Counted from the stretch's first letter, positions 8,402 through 19,174 are shown. The stretch is 64,000 nucleotides of DNA from Vreelandella salicampi (GCF_013415105.1 NZ_JACCDF010000001.1:372001-436000); one strand, 5' to 3'. Numbers and translations: made by a program. Notes: a model not told the origin generated them from the sequence alone.

Positions 8402-9336
8402 CGTGTCGCCTCCGCCCCGCCAGATGCCTGTAACGCCGCCGGTGTTACCCGGTGCTCGTCTCGCCCCCACCAGTAGGCCACTCCCTCGGCCCAACCCGTT
8501 GGCCCGGTGGCTTCGGTGCGGTAAAGCGCCGCTTGCTGTGGCGCCACCTCTAACCCGTGGCAGCCGCGAATCACCACCGCCTGGTCCACCGCTTCCAGCA
8601 TGGCGATATCGTTAGGACCATCCCCGAGCGCCAGCGTTTGCGGCTTGGTGCCTTTAAGGGCCTGGAAGCGCTCGATCAGCCAGTTTACCGCGTTACCTTT
8701 GTGCGAGTGGCCGGTGGCATGCCAAAAGCGCCCGCCCCGCACCAGCTGCAAGCCATCGCCGGCCAGCCCTTGGCGCAGTGCTTCCAGGCCGCTTTCATCG
8801 CCTTCCCAAGTCAGTGGCTCGCTACCCTCGCGCAGGCGCGCCAGCCGCGCTTCGGATTCGGGGAGCCCGGTGAAATCGCTCAGCGCCTCTAAAGTCATTT
8901 CGCTCATGGTAGTGAAAGCCATGCCAGGCATATCCTCTAGGCGCGCGCGCCAGATGTTTAGCCGCTGACGAATAAAGCCGATATCGACCCCCAGCGTTTG
9001 AATCGCAAGCCCATCGCGGCCAATATGGCGATCCAGACGGGCATGGCACCAGTCAGCGGGCAATCCCACAACGGCGCCGTTTTCCGCAACAAAAGGCGCG
9101 TTTTCGCAACCCAACGCCCGGCGCAGCGGTAAGATTTCGCTGCGGGTTTTGCTTGTCACCGGAATCACCGGCACGCCACGCTCTTTGAGCCGTGACAGCC
9201 AGGGAACGGCGGGCGACCAATCGTAGTTATGATGATCCAGCAGCGAGCCGTCCAAATCGGTAAACAAAAGGCGCGGCATGGAGGGGGTATCAGACGCGGC
9301 ATGGGAGGTCGTATCGGGCGTGGTTATAGAAGGCAT
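8398..9336 (-). CDS. HAD-IIB phosphatase, mannosyl/glucosyl-3-phosphoglycerate phosphatase type
   Basis: A 312-residue HAD hydrolase of the mannosyl-3-phosphoglycerate phosphatase (MPGP) family. Motif I is DLDGSLLD with Asp27 and Asp29, motif II is VTSKT, and motif IV is LGDGPNDIAML. It should remove phosphate from the sugar-3-phosphoglycerate made by the next gene, giving glucosylglycerate. The first 20 residues look poorly conserved, and Met20 before PRLLFTDLDG is a possible alternative start. It is upstream of and translationally coupled to the synthase gene. A 283-base divergent region separates it from ackA. Confidence 0.87.
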   Translation of the reverse strand: MPSITTPDTTSHAASDTPSMPRLLFTDLDGSLLDHHNYDWSPAVPWLSRLKERGVPVIPVTSKTRSEILPLRRALGCENAPFVAENGAVVGLPADWCHARLDRHIGRDGLAIQTLGVDIGFIRQRLNIWRARLEDMPGMAFTTMSEMTLEALSDFTGLPESEARLARLREGSEPLTWEGDESGLEALRQGLAGDGLQLVRGGRFWHATGHSHKGNAVNWLIERFQALKGTKPQTLALGDGPNDIAMLEAVDQAVVIRGCHGLEVAPQQAALYRTEATGPTGWAEGVAYWWGRDEHRVTPAALQASGGAEATR

Positions 9337-9619
9337 GGCAGCACCTGAGTGGAGGTTAGGTATCTCGTCACTTTTAGCTTATTCACGATGATTTGCATAG
9401 TTTGTGCCAATTATCGTCGTGCCAATCATCGCTGGGTCAATGAAGCGATAAGCCCATAGGCATACAGGTAAGCGAAGCATTGACACGATGCGCTTGAGGC
9501 AAGCGCCATCCATGTCGACTTGCACCAATAAAGTGCGCTAGCAGCCTTAGGCTAACCCTGCTTTTCTGCGCTGCAGCATGCTAACCTAAGGTCTAATGTT
9601 ACGCTGAGCTAAGGCCTCT

Positions 9620-10798
9620 ATGAACGCACCTATCCTCGTGATTAATTGCGGTTCCTCTTCGATTAAATATGCCCTGATTGATAGCGACCCTAACGCGCCA
9701 CGCCTTGCCGGAATCGCCGAGCGATTAGGCAGCACTGAGGCGCACCTCAAGGGAAGCAACAGCTGCGGGGAGAGCTTTCAGCAATCGCTTTCCGGCGCCG
9801 ACCACGCTCAAGCGCTGCATGCCATCTTTGCGCGATTAGAAGAGCGCTCCCCGGCGGCAATCGGCCACCGCGTGGTACACGGTGGTGAGCACTTCACGCA
9901 AGCGGCACTGATCGATGCCAGCGTCATCGACGCGATTGAAACCACTGCCGCGCTGGCCCCGTTACATAACCCGGCGAACCTAGCGGGCATTGCCGCAACA
10001 CGGGCGCTATTTCCTTATCTGCCGCAAGTGGCGGTATTCGATACGGCGTTTCACCAAACGCTGCCGCCACAGGCGTACCGCTATGCGCTGCCGGAGGCGT
10101 TGTATACGCAGCACGGCATTCGCCGCTACGGCTTTCACGGCACCAGCCACGCCTTCGTTAGCCAGCGCGCCGGTGAGATAAGCGAGCGTGGCAACGGTGG
10201 CTGGCTGGTCGCACACCTGGGAAACGGCTGCTCTACCAGCGCGGTGTGGCACAACCAAAGCCTGGATACCAGCATGGGGCTAACGCCGTTGGAAGGCGTT
10301 GCCATGGGGACGCGCAGCGGCGACGTGGACCCGGGCCTGCACGCGCACCTGCACCGTCAGCTCGGCTGGTCGCTGGATGACATCGACCGCGTGTTGAATA
10401 AAGAGAGTGGCCTTTATGGGCTTTCCGGGCTGACCAACGACATGCGTGAAATCGAGGCCGCTGCCGACGAGGGGCACGCAGGCGCACGCTTGGCCTTTGA
10501 CGTGTTTTGTTACCGCGTGGCGAAGTCGCTTGCCGCGCTCTCCTGCGCACTGCCCACGTTTGACGGTGTGCTGCTTACCGGCGGCATCGGCGAAAATTCC
10601 TTTCAGGTGCGCAAACGCGTCATCCATTTACTGCCCCACTTTGGTTTGGCACTGGATGACGACAAGAACACCGCTACCCGCAGCGGCCGTGAAGGCCGTA
10701 TTGATGCTGGCAACGGCCCCGAGGTGTGGGTCATCCCCACCGATGAAGAGGGCCGCATTGCCGCCGAAACCCGTCAGTGCCTGGAGACCCACGCATGA
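9620..10798 (+). CDS. ackA: Acetate kinase
   Basis: A 392-residue protein of the ASKHA acetate kinase family. It begins ILVINCGSSSIKYAL, contains the conserved FHGTSH and HLGNGCS segments, TSMGLTPLEGVAMGTRSG, and TGGIGENS. It interconverts acetyl phosphate plus ADP and acetate plus ATP in the cytoplasm. The ATG at 9620 is preceded by a short AAGG. The stop overlaps the pta start by ATGA, so the two enzymes of the phosphotransacetylase-acetate kinase route are coupled. The 5' region 9337-9619 shows an inverted repeat (CCTTAGG 9545-9551, CCTAAGG 9585-9591), but no strong promoter is obvious to the eye. Confidence 0.97.
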   Translation: MNAPILVINCGSSSIKYALIDSDPNAPRLAGIAERLGSTEAHLKGSNSCGESFQQSLSGADHAQALHAIFARLEERSPAAIGHRVVHGGEHFTQAALIDASVIDAIETTAALAPLHNPANLAGIAATRALFPYLPQVAVFDTAFHQTLPPQAYRYALPEALYTQHGIRRYGFHGTSHAFVSQRAGEISERGNGGWLVAHLGNGCSTSAVWHNQSLDTSMGLTPLEGVAMGTRSGDVDPGLHAHLHRQLGWSLDDIDRVLNKESGLYGLSGLTNDMREIEAAADEGHAGARLAFDVFCYRVAKSLAALSCALPTFDGVLLTGGIGENSFQVRKRVIHLLPHFGLALDDDKNTATRSGREGRIDAGNGPEVWVIPTDEEGRIAAETRQCLETHA

Positions 10799-12999
10799 GC
10801 ACACCAACCGAGCCACAAACGATTCTTCTGGTACCCACTAGCGAAGGGGCGGGCTTAACGTCCGCTTGCCTGGGGCTCATTCAGGCGCTTGACACCATTG
10901 GCCTTAAGGCCGGTTTTCTTAAGCCGTTTATGCAGGACGAGCTCAACGGCCCCGGGCTTGACCGCTCGACCGCGCTGGTCTCACGCACGCTGCAGCAGCG
11001 CCCACCGTCACCGATCACCCAAGCACGCCTAGAACGTTTGCTGCGCGACAATCAAATTGACGATTTAATGGAAAGCGTCATCGAACGTTATGACCAAGTG
11101 ACGCAACAAGCCGAGCGCGACGGCTCAGCGCTCGATTTGGTCGTGGTGGAAGGGGTCGTGCCGACCACGCACACCACTTACGCTACCCAAACCAACACCC
11201 AGCTGGCGCACGCGCTCAATGCGCGCATTATCTTGGTCGGTACCGGCGATCTCGAAGCACCGCAGCAGCTCGCGGAAGAGTTGGACATGCACGCCCGAAG
11301 CTTTGGCGGTATCAGCTCATCGCGTACCCTGGGCTGCATTCTCATGCGTATGCGCAACCTGCCCTACGCGCAAGATGACGGCCACTTGGATGATCTGACC
11401 GCCACCCCAGGCGCCATTAAACCGCAGCTTGAAGAGCCGGTACTCACGGAGCTGCGCCGCCACTCGCCGGCGCTTGCCACCGAGCGCTTCCACCTGATCG
11501 GCGTGGTGCCCTACAGCAAAACGCTTAGCGCTCCGCGTACAATGGATGTCGCCCGCGCGCTAAACGCGACGCTGCTCAACGAGGGTGAAGCCAGCCAGCG
11601 TCGCGTGCTCTCCACCAGCCTATGCGCCCGAAGCGCCGCCAACGCGCTGCATATTTTTACTCCGGGAAGCCTCATCGTGACTTCTGGCGATCGCGACGAC
11701 GTGGTACTGGCCGCGGCACTCGCGACCATGAACGGTACACGCTTGGCCGGTGTGCTACTCGCCAACGGCTTTACCCCCAACGCAGAAATGATCGAGATGT
11801 GCCGCCCGGCCCTGCGTACCGGTTTACCCGTGCTTTCCGTCGACACCAACAGCTTGACCACGGCAACGAATCTCAGCCAACTCAGCGCAGAAATCCCCGT
11901 GGATGATTTTGAGCGCGCCGAGCGAGTGGCCCAATTTGTCGCCGCCCACATCGATTTAGACTGGCTGAAAGATACCCTCAAAGACCACCTTGATCGCGGC
12001 TTTACCAAGCGTCTTTCACCTTCCGCGTTTCGCTATCAGCTGGTCAAGCTCGCGCAACAGGCGAACAAACGCATTGTGCTGCCGGAAGGCAACGAGCCAC
12101 GCACCATTGAGGCGGCCATTATCTGCCAGCGCCGCGGTATCGCTAACTGCGTGCTACTAGGAAATTGTGAAGAAATTGAAAACGTCGCTAGTCATCGCGG
12201 TTTAACGCTGCCGGATGAGCTCACCATCGTCGACCCGGAGAGCACCCGCGCTCACTACATCGAACCGATGGTGTCGCTGCGCCGTGGCAAGCTCAACGAC
12301 ATCACCGCCGACGCCCAGCTACACGACAATGTCGTGCTAGGAACCATGATGCTGCAGCTTGGCGAGGTGGACGGCCTGGTCTCCGGTGCCGTTCACACCA
12401 CCGCCAATACTGTGCGCCCGGCGTTTCAGCTGATCAAGACCGCGCCTGAATACAACCAAGTGTCGTCAATCTTTTTCATGCTGCTGCCCGAGCAGGTCGT
12501 GGTGTACGGCGATTGCGCCGTCAACCCCGACCCGGATGCCGAGACGCTGGCCGAAATCGCGCTGCAAAGCGCCCACTCAGCCGAAGCGTTTGGCATCGAA
12601 CCGCGGGTGGCGATGATCAGCTACTCTACCGGTGACTCCGGCAGCGGTGCCGACGTGGAAAAAGTGCGCGAAGCAACGCGCATCGCCAAACAGCGCGCGC
12701 CACATCTCGCCATTGACGGCCCGCTGCAATACGACGCCGCCGCGAATGAAAGCGTGGGCAAACAAAAAGCACCGGATTCGCCGGTGGCAGGTCGCGCTAC
12801 CGTGTTCGTATTTCCCGATCTCAACACCGGTAACACCACCTACAAAGCGGTGCAGCGTAGCGCGCGGGTGGTCAGCGTCGGCCCCATGCTGCAAGGCTTG
12901 AACAAGCCGGTGAACGATTTATCGCGTGGCGCGCTGGTAGACGACATTGTCTACACCATTGCGCTTACCGCCATTCAATCAGCGCAACAGAGCGCTTAA
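10795..12999 (+). CDS. pta: Phosphate acetyltransferase
   Basis: A 734-residue long-form phosphotransacetylase. The N-terminal third resembles a P-loop dethiobiotin synthetase-like domain (LVPTSEGAGLTSACLGLIQ), the middle a DRTGG domain, and the C-terminal about 320 residues the catalytic PTA_PTB domain (RIVLPEGNEPRTIEAA, GLVSGAVHTTANTVRPAFQ). It converts acetyl-CoA plus phosphate to acetyl phosphate. The start at 10795 has GGAG nine bases upstream and overlaps the ackA stop; a GTG frame opens at 10777 but is less suitable. A strong terminator follows at 13010. Confidence 0.96.
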   Translation: MSTPTEPQTILLVPTSEGAGLTSACLGLIQALDTIGLKAGFLKPFMQDELNGPGLDRSTALVSRTLQQRPPSPITQARLERLLRDNQIDDLMESVIERYDQVTQQAERDGSALDLVVVEGVVPTTHTTYATQTNTQLAHALNARIILVGTGDLEAPQQLAEELDMHARSFGGISSSRTLGCILMRMRNLPYAQDDGHLDDLTATPGAIKPQLEEPVLTELRRHSPALATERFHLIGVVPYSKTLSAPRTMDVARALNATLLNEGEASQRRVLSTSLCARSAANALHIFTPGSLIVTSGDRDDVVLAAALATMNGTRLAGVLLANGFTPNAEMIEMCRPALRTGLPVLSVDTNSLTTATNLSQLSAEIPVDDFERAERVAQFVAAHIDLDWLKDTLKDHLDRGFTKRLSPSAFRYQLVKLAQQANKRIVLPEGNEPRTIEAAIICQRRGIANCVLLGNCEEIENVASHRGLTLPDELTIVDPESTRAHYIEPMVSLRRGKLNDITADAQLHDNVVLGTMMLQLGEVDGLVSGAVHTTANTVRPAFQLIKTAPEYNQVSSIFFMLLPEQVVVYGDCAVNPDPDAETLAEIALQSAHSAEAFGIEPRVAMISYSTGDSGSGADVEKVREATRIAKQRAPHLAIDGPLQYDAAANESVGKQKAPDSPVAGRATVFVFPDLNTGNTTYKAVQRSARVVSVGPMLQGLNKPVNDLSRGALVDDIVYTIALTAIQSAQQSA

Positions 13000-13009
13000 A
13001 CATGCCCTA

Positions 13010-13045
13010 CCGGGACGGACAAACTTGGCGCCGTCCCGGCTTTTT
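13010..13045 (+). terminator. Rho-independent terminator after ackA-pta
   Basis: A perfect 9-bp stem, CCGGGACGG at 13010-13018 with CCGTCCCGG at 13031-13039, a 12-base loop, then CTTTTT. It lies 10 bases after the pta stop. Confidence 0.88.
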
Positions 13046-13090
13046 CCACCCTCCCTTCTCAGCCCACTCGATGACGCGGCTAGCTTACGC

Positions 13091-13119
13091 TTGACGAACA
13101 TACGACGAACGCCTAGCGT
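13091..13119 (+). promoter_or_regulatory. Candidate sigma-70 promoter for the nucleoside operon
   Basis: TTGACG at 13091-13096, a 17-base spacer and TAGCGT at 13114-13119, about 70 bases before the nupC start. The -35 is good and the -10 weak. An AACGC-CTA-GCGTT inverted repeat overlaps the -10 and could be an operator. Eye-based only. Confidence 0.35.
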
Positions 13120-13188
13120 TTGAGCGTTTTTGCTACGCTTTCAGCACACCCACGACAACGCAATCGCACAGAACAAAAGGTTCCCTCT

Positions 13189-14466
13189 ATGACACTGCTA
13201 ATGAGTTTGGTCGGTATGGTGACGCTGATTGCCATCGCCCTGCTCTTCTCTTACGACCGTAAAGCCATCCGGCTACGCACGGTGATCGGTGCTTTCGCGA
13301 TTCAAGCGAGTATCGGCGCTTTCGTGCTCTACGTGCCCTTTGGGCAAACCGTGCTGCAAACCATCTCGAGCGGCGTGAGCCAAGTCGTGCTGTATGCCAA
13401 CGACGGCATTGAGTTCCTGTTTGGTGGGCTCGCCGATGTGGAAAACGTCGGGTTTGTGTTCGCGATCAAAGTCCTGCCCGTGATTATTTTCTTCTCCTCG
13501 CTGATCGCCGTGCTTTACTACATTGGCATCATGCAATGGGTGATCCGGATTCTTGGTGGCGCGCTACAAAAGGCGCTTGGCACCTCGCGTACCGAGTCGC
13601 TATCCGCCACGGCGAATATCTTCGTCGGCCAAACCGAAGCACCGCTGGTGGTGCGCCCGTTTATCGCCCGCATGACACCATCGCAGCTGTTCGCGGTGAT
13701 GTGTGGCGGCTTGGCCTCGGTGGCAGGCTCCGTTTTGGCCGGGTACGCAGCGCTGGGTATTCCCATGGAGTATTTGGTCGCAGCGTCGTTTATGGCCGCC
13801 CCGGGCGGGCTTTTGTTCGCCAAGTTGATCATGCCGGAGACCCAAGAGCCGGAAGATAGCGTCTCAAAGATCGAGGAAGAGCAGGAACACAACGACGACA
13901 AACCCAGCAACGTTCTCGACGCGGCGGCCTCAGGCGCCACCTCCGGGCTGAAACTGGCCGCCAACGTCGGGGCGATGCTGCTCGCGTTCATCGGCCTGAT
14001 CGCGCTAATCAATGGGATGCTCGGCGGCATTGGCGACTGGTTTGGCATGGAATCACTAAGCCTGGAGCTGATCCTCGGCTGGCTCTTCTCGCCGCTGGCG
14101 TTTTTGCTCGGTGTCCCATGGGAAGAGGCCAACCTTGCCGGTTCGTTTATCGGCCAAAAGCTCGTCGTCAACGAGTTCGTCGCCTATATCAACTTGGCCC
14201 CTTACCTGGATGGCGAGAAAGTGGTTGCCGCGACCGGCCAAGTCATGACGCCCCACACCATGGCCATTTTGTCCTTTGCGCTATGCGGTTTTGCCAACCT
14301 ATCCTCGATTGCCATTTTGCTCGGGGGGTTGGGTAGTATCGCGCCTTCGCGCCGCCATGAAATTGCCCACTTCGGTATGAAAGCGGTGCTCGCCGGGACG
14401 CTGTCTAACTTGATGTCAGCGACCATTGCCGGCTTTTTCCTGGCGTTAAGCGGTGCCAGTGTGTAA
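13189..14466 (+). CDS. nupC: NupC-family concentrative nucleoside transporter
   Basis: A 425-residue inner-membrane protein of the concentrative nucleoside transporter (CNT) family, which imports nucleosides with a cation. Typical segments are [14 protein letters not shown], in the transport core, [14 protein letters not shown], and [15 protein letters not shown] hydrophilic acidic stretch around residues 220-245 is a cytoplasmic loop. The frame is open from 13120, but the first 23 residues would be unlike the family; the ATG at 13189 with AAAAGG upstream gives the normal length. It heads a run nupC-deoC-deoA-deoB-deoD-cdd, so imported nucleosides go directly to catabolic enzymes encoded downstream. 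Confidence 0.93.
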   Translation: MTLLMSLVGMVTLIAIALLFSYDRKAIRLRTVIGAFAIQASIGAFVLYVPFGQTVLQTISSGVSQVVLYANDGIEFLFGGLADVENVGFVFAIKVLPVIIFFSSLIAVLYYIGIMQWVIRILGGALQKALGTSRTESLSATANIFVGQTEAPLVVRPFIARMTPSQLFAVMCGGLASVAGSVLAGYAALGIPMEYLVAASFMAAPGGLLFAKLIMPETQEPEDSVSKIEEEQEHNDDKPSNVLDAAASGATSGLKLAANVGAMLLAFIGLIALINGMLGGIGDWFGMESLSLELILGWLFSPLAFLLGVPWEEANLAGSFIGQKLVVNEFVAYINLAPYLDGEKVVAATGQVMTPHTMAILSFALCGFANLSSIAILLGGLGSIAPSRRHEIAHFGMKAVLAGTLSNLMSATIAGFFLALSGASV

Positions 14467-14511
14467 CGCAAGCTAACGTTTACTATTAATTTTTTAACCC
14501 AAGAGATGCCC

Positions 14512-15297
14512 ATGACTGCTTCGATTAACCTCACCCAAGCCGCGCGTCAGGCGCTTTTGCTGATGGACTTAACCAGCCTTAACGCTGACGATACCGACGC
14601 TACCATTGAGTCACTGTGCAAACAGGCCAAAACGCCCTTCGGTCACCCCGCAGCGGTATGTATCTACCCGCAATTTATCGTGACGGCACGCCGCGCGCTT
14701 ATCGCCCACAAGCTTAGCGGTGAGGTCAAAATCGCCAGCGTCACCAACTTCCCCGACGGCGACGATGACATCATGGCGGCCGCCCGCGCCACCCGTGAAG
14801 CCGTCGCCTCAGGAGCCGATGAAGTCGACGTGGTATTTCCCTACCGCACGCTCATGGCGGGCGACGAAGATACCGGCCTTGAGCTGGTGGAAATGTGCCA
14901 CGCCGCATGCGGCGGCCAGGCGCTATTAAAAGTCATTCTTGAGACGGGCGAACTCAAAGAGCCGGCGCTGATCAAACGCGCCAGCGAAATCGCCATCGAG
15001 GGCGGCGCCGACTTCATCAAAACCTCCACGGGCAAGGTCGAGGTCAACGCCACGCTCGACGCTGCTGAGATTATGCTTAAAGCCATCAAAGACAGCGGCA
15101 AAGACGTCGGCTTTAAAGCCGCTGGCGGCGTCAAAACGGTTGAAGAGGCCGCTGGCTACCTTGCCCTGGCCACCGAGATCATGGGCGCCCAGTGGGTTAC
15201 GCCTAAGCACTTCCGTTTCGGCGCGTCGAGCCTTTTAGCCGATGTGATAGCAACATTGACCGGCAACGCCTCCGTCGCCGAGCAAGGAGGGTACTAA
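14512..15297 (+). CDS. deoC: Deoxyribose-phosphate aldolase
   Basis: A 261-residue class I aldolase that splits 2-deoxyribose 5-phosphate into glyceraldehyde 3-phosphate and acetaldehyde. The Schiff-base lysine lies in [11 protein letters not shown] and a second catalytic Lys in [10 protein letters not shown]; the FPYRTL and VILETGEL segments are also typical. ATG 14506 and 14512 are both in frame; spacing from the AAGAG motif favours 14512. Its stop overlaps the deoA start by one base (TAATG). Confidence 0.95.
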   Translation: MTASINLTQAARQALLLMDLTSLNADDTDATIESLCKQAKTPFGHPAAVCIYPQFIVTARRALIAHKLSGEVKIASVTNFPDGDDDIMAAARATREAVASGADEVDVVFPYRTLMAGDEDTGLELVEMCHAACGGQALLKVILETGELKEPALIKRASEIAIEGGADFIKTSTGKVEVNATLDAAEIMLKAIKDSGKDVGFKAAGGVKTVEEAAGYLALATEIMGAQWVTPKHFRFGASSLLADVIATLTGNASVAEQGGY

Positions 15298-16649
15298 TGG
15301 CGTCAAACGCTTCTCACCATGCCCTGCTCCCCCAGGAGCTGATTCGCCTGAAGCGCGACGGCGAGCCGCTGCCGTTAGAAGAGATCAAGGCGTTTGTGCA
15401 GGGCATTGCCGATGAGCGCATCAGCGATGCGCAAATTGGCGCCTTCACCATGGCGGTGTTTTTAAACGGCATGAGCCGCGAAGAAGTCGTCGCGCTGACC
15501 ACGGCAACACGCGATTCCGGCCATGTGATGCAGTGGGATTCGCTCAACCTGCCGGGGCCGATCATCGACAAGCATTCCACAGGCGGCGTAGGCGATCTTG
15601 TCTCGCTGGTTCTCGGCCCCTGGGTCGCCGCCTGCGGCGCCTTCGTGCCGATGATTTCCGGTCGTGGCCTAGGGCACACCGGCGGCACGCTGGATAAACT
15701 CGAGTCGATCCCCGGCTACAACCCCTACCCCGCGCCGGAACGCTTTAGCAAAATCGTCAAATCCACCGGCGTGGCGATTATCGGCCAGACCGGCAACCTT
15801 GCCCCGGCGGATAAGCGCATCTACGGAGTACGCGACGTCACCGCCACGGTGGAATCCATTCCGCTGATTACCGCCTCGATTTTGGGTAAAAAGCTGGCCT
15901 CCGGCCTGGACGCCCTGGTGATGGACGTCAAAGTGGGTAGCGGTGCTTTCATGCCGACGCCGGAAAAATCCCGCGAACTGGCCAAGAGTATTGCCAACGT
16001 GGCGACCCAAGCCGGCACGCCCACTACCGCCCTGCTCACCGATATGAGCCAGCCGCTGGCGCCCTGCGCCGGTAACGCGGTGGAGATCGTCGAGACCCTG
16101 GCACTGTTACGCGGTGAACGATCCAACAGCCGCGTTATGCAGGTCACGCGCGAGCTCGCGGTGGAAATGCTGATGGCGGGCAAGCTGGCAGGTTCTCGCG
16201 AAGACGCCCTTGCCCAACTGGATAAAGCGATGACATCGGGTGCCGCGGCCGAAGTTTTCGCCCGCATGGTGCACGAACTCGGCGGCCCTGCCGACTTTAT
16301 GGAGCGCTCGGATAGCTATTTAGCCACCGCCCCGGTCATCCAAGCGGTCTACCCAGAGCAAAGTGGCATCGTGCAGCGCATCGATACCCGCGCCGTAGGC
16401 ATGAGCGTCGTGGAGCTAGGCGGTGGCCGCCTGCGCAACGACGCCAGCGTCGACCATAGCGTTGGGTTTAGCGACATCGCCGAAATCGGTGAGCGTGTCG
16501 ATAGCCAGCGCCCACTGGCCATGGTGCACGCGCGCAGCGAAGACGCCGCCGCCCGCGCTGCCGATCAGCTCCGTGCAGCGGTCACGCTGGGTGAACAGCC
16601 CGCCACCGCCGATACGCTGCTACAAGACACCTTCCGAGGAGAGGCCTAA
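15297..16649 (+). CDS. deoA: Thymidine phosphorylase
   Basis: A 450-residue pyrimidine nucleoside phosphorylase that converts thymidine plus phosphate into thymine and 2-deoxyribose 1-phosphate. It contains the family signature [20 protein letters not shown], the phosphate-site KHSTGGVGD, and the C-terminal PYNP domain with [21 protein letters not shown] lies just before the start inside the end of deoC. Both ends overlap neighbours by one base (TAATG), so deoC, deoA and deoB are probably translated in series. Confidence 0.96.
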   Translation: MASNASHHALLPQELIRLKRDGEPLPLEEIKAFVQGIADERISDAQIGAFTMAVFLNGMSREEVVALTTATRDSGHVMQWDSLNLPGPIIDKHSTGGVGDLVSLVLGPWVAACGAFVPMISGRGLGHTGGTLDKLESIPGYNPYPAPERFSKIVKSTGVAIIGQTGNLAPADKRIYGVRDVTATVESIPLITASILGKKLASGLDALVMDVKVGSGAFMPTPEKSRELAKSIANVATQAGTPTTALLTDMSQPLAPCAGNAVEIVETLALLRGERSNSRVMQVTRELAVEMLMAGKLAGSREDALAQLDKAMTSGAAAEVFARMVHELGGPADFMERSDSYLATAPVIQAVYPEQSGIVQRIDTRAVGMSVVELGGGRLRNDASVDHSVGFSDIAEIGERVDSQRPLAMVHARSEDAAARAADQLRAAVTLGEQPATADTLLQDTFRGEA

Positions 16650-17893
16650 TGCGCCGTGCCATCGTCGTGGTCCTCGATTCCTTCGGTATCGGCAGCGCGC
16701 CGGACGCCGACAAATTCGGCGACCAGGGGGCTGACACCCTGGGCCACATCGCCGCTGCCTGCGCGCGCGGCGAGGCCGATAACGCCGAACGCTCAGGCGC
16801 GCTGAGGCTGCCCAACATGGCCGCGCTGGGCTTGTTTCACGCTCACCGCGATGCCACGGGAAGCGTGGCCGAAGGCGTGACCCTTCCTCAAACACTGAAC
16901 GGCGCCTACGCCCACGCCAAAGAGATTTCCAGCGGCAAGGATACGCCGTCGGGCCACTGGGAAATTGCCGGCGTGCCGGTGCGCTTTGACTGGGGTTATT
17001 TTCTCGATAAAACAGATAGCTTCCCGGCAGAGCTGCTCGACAAGATTGTCGATGCGGCCAACCTGCCCGGCGTGATCGGCAACTGCCACGCCTCCGGCAC
17101 AGAGATCATCGCCCGCCTGGGCGAAGAGCACGTCGAAACGGGCAAGCCGATTGTCTACACCTCGGCGGATTCCGTGTTCCAGATTGCCGCCCACGAAGAA
17201 TACTTCGGCCTCGAACGGCTCTATAAACTGTGCGAAACCGTGCGCGGGCTGCTCGAGCCTTACAACATTGGCCGGGTGATCGCCCGCCCCTTTGTCGGCA
17301 ATGACCGCGACGACTTTGCACGTACCGGCAACCGTCGCGACTACAGCGTCGAGCCGCCCACGCCCACGGTGCTGCAAAAGCTCGCCGAGGCCGGCGGCGA
17401 AGTGGTGTCGATCGGCAAAATTGCCGATATCTACGCCCACTGCGGGATTACCCACAAGGTCAAGGCCAGCGGCCACGATGCGCTAATGGACGCGACGCTT
17501 TCTGAGGTCGAGCGCACCGCCGGGGAAACCAGCGACCGCGCGACCATGATCATGACCAACTTTGTCGATTTTGACTCGGTTTACGGTCACCGCCGCGACG
17601 TGCCAGGCTATGCCGCGGCGCTTGAGCATTTTGACGCCCGCCTGCCCGAGCTTTTCGCCGCGCTCAGCGACGACGATCTGCTATTGCTCACCGCCGACCA
17701 CGGCTGCGACCCCAGTTGGGAAGGCACCGAGCATACCCGCGAATACGTGCCGGTCATGGTGCGCGGCGCTGGCTTTGCCCCAGGCCCCATGGGCGAACGC
17801 GGCACCTTTGCCGATATCGGCCAGACGCTTGCAGACTTTTTCGCGCTCGAGGCCATGGCCGACGGCGACAGCTTTTTGCCCAACGCCTCTTAA
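16649..17893 (+). CDS. deoB: Phosphopentomutase
   Basis: A 414-residue alkaline phosphatase-superfamily metalloenzyme that moves the phosphate between C1 and C5 of ribose and deoxyribose. It starts [14 protein letters not shown], with the metal-binding Asp, and has [11 protein letters not shown] with the phosphoacceptor Thr, [11 protein letters not shown], and the C-terminal [21 protein letters not shown] metal site (TADHG and GTEHTRE). It links DeoA/DeoD products to DeoC. It overlaps deoA by one base and is followed by deoD after 12 bases that hold AAAGGAG. Confidence 0.96.
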   Translation: MRRAIVVVLDSFGIGSAPDADKFGDQGADTLGHIAAACARGEADNAERSGALRLPNMAALGLFHAHRDATGSVAEGVTLPQTLNGAYAHAKEISSGKDTPSGHWEIAGVPVRFDWGYFLDKTDSFPAELLDKIVDAANLPGVIGNCHASGTEIIARLGEEHVETGKPIVYTSADSVFQIAAHEEYFGLERLYKLCETVRGLLEPYNIGRVIARPFVGNDRDDFARTGNRRDYSVEPPTPTVLQKLAEAGGEVVSIGKIADIYAHCGITHKVKASGHDALMDATLSEVERTAGETSDRATMIMTNFVDFDSVYGHRRDVPGYAAALEHFDARLPELFAALSDDDLLLLTADHGCDPSWEGTEHTREYVPVMVRGAGFAPGPMGERGTFADIGQTLADFFALEAMADGDSFLPNAS

Positions 17894-17905
17894 AGGAGAC
17901 CCTTG

Positions 17906-18631
17906 ATGGCAACCCCGCACATTAACGCTGCCCAAGGCGACTTTGCCGATACCGTGCTGATGCCCGGCGACCCGCTGCGCGCCCAGTACATCGTCGACAC
18001 TTACCTGGAAAACGTTCGCCAGGTCAACGACGTGCGCAACATGTTCGGCTACACCGGCACTTACAAAGGCCGCGAAATTTCCGTGATGGGCCACGGCATG
18101 GGCATTCCGTCGGTTTCTATCTACGCCAAGGAGCTGATTACCGACTACGGCGTTAAGTCGCTGATTCGCGTAGGTTCCTGTGGTGCGGTGCGCGACGACG
18201 TCAATGTCCGCGATGTGGTGATCGGCATGGGCGCCAGCACCGACTCCAAGGTCAATCGCATGCGCTTTAACGACCACGACTTCGCCGCGATTGCTGATTT
18301 TGAACTGACTCAGCACGCGGTGGCTGCCGCCAAGGCCAAGGGCGTGCCGGTCAAAGCGGGCAACATCTTCTCAGCCGACTTGTTCTACAACCCGCAAACC
18401 GAGATGGCCGAAATGCTCAAGCGCTACGGCATTGTCGGCGTTGAGATGGAAGCCGCCGGTCTTTACGGGGTCGCCGCTGAGTTTGGCGCCCGCGCCATGA
18501 CCATCTGCACCGTGTCGGATCATATTTTGAAAGGCGACTCGCTCTCCAGCGCCGATCGTCAAACCACTTTCGACGATATGATGCTGATTGCATTGGATAC
18601 CGTGTTACGCGACGACGCTGCCCGCGCCTAG
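17906..18631 (+). CDS. deoD: Purine nucleoside phosphorylase, DeoD type
   Basis: A 241-residue hexameric-type purine nucleoside phosphorylase that cleaves purine (deoxy)nucleosides with phosphate. Family segments include [37 protein letters not shown] and the substrate-site [16 protein letters not shown]. The ATG at 17906 lies seven bases after AAAGGAG; a TTG one codon earlier is possible. It completes the purine branch of the salvage operon. Confidence 0.96.
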   Translation: MATPHINAAQGDFADTVLMPGDPLRAQYIVDTYLENVRQVNDVRNMFGYTGTYKGREISVMGHGMGIPSVSIYAKELITDYGVKSLIRVGSCGAVRDDVNVRDVVIGMGASTDSKVNRMRFNDHDFAAIADFELTQHAVAAAKAKGVPVKAGNIFSADLFYNPQTEMAEMLKRYGIVGVEMEAAGLYGVAAEFGARAMTICTVSDHILKGDSLSSADRQTTFDDMMLIALDTVLRDDAARA

Positions 18632-18658
18632 GCGTTAACGTTGCCAAAAGGAATAATG

Positions 18659-19066
18659 ATGGATCAGGTATCGGAAGAGATCGTTCAAAAGCTGTTAAGC
18701 GCGCGGGCTAACGCCTATGCGCCCTACTCGAACCATCCGGTGGCATCAGTGATGGTGACCCCAGATGGCCAGCAGTTTGCGGGCGCTAACGTGGAAGTGG
18801 CGCACTACAAAGGCCTGTGCGCCGAAGCCTCGGCCATTTCCGCCATGGTAACCGCCGGGCAGCGCCAGCTGGCGACCGTCTACGTCATAGGCCCTGGCGA
18901 TCACCTCTGCACGCCTTGCGGCGATTGCCGTCAGCGCATTCGTGAGTTTTCCACGCCCAATACGCAGATCCTGGTGCTTTCTCGCGAAGGCGAAGTGCTG
19001 AAAACCTACACCATGGAAACGCTGCTGCCCGATGCGTTCGGACCCGAGCAATTGCCGCCGCGCTGA
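18659..19066 (+). CDS. cdd: Cytidine deaminase
   Basis: A short, 135-residue homotetrameric-type cytidine deaminase that produces uridine from cytidine. Zinc site: HYKGLCAEASAI (Cys and catalytic Glu) and CTPCGDCRQRI (two Cys). The start is ATG 18659, or 18656 directly before it; spacing from AAAGGA favours 18659. It is the last gene of the nucleoside operon, 27 bases after deoD. No convincing T-tailed terminator follows. Confidence 0.94.
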   Translation: MDQVSEEIVQKLLSARANAYAPYSNHPVASVMVTPDGQQFAGANVEVAHYKGLCAEASAISAMVTAGQRQLATVYVIGPGDHLCTPCGDCRQRIREFSTPNTQILVLSREGEVLKTYTMETLLPDAFGPEQLPPR

Positions 19067-19174
19067 ACGCAAAAAGCCGCTTGGTTTCGTTGCAGAGCGG
19101 CTGCCAGGCCGGTTACGCTTTTCTTTATAAAGACTTTATTAGGCTCAATTTAATGCCACATCAGGAGCACGCAC

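Noticed and set aside
19073-19101. Hairpin AGCCGCT / AGCGGCT after cdd
   Set aside because: No T-run follows on the plus strand; its A-rich side would terminate only minus-strand RNA, and no minus-strand gene is next to it.
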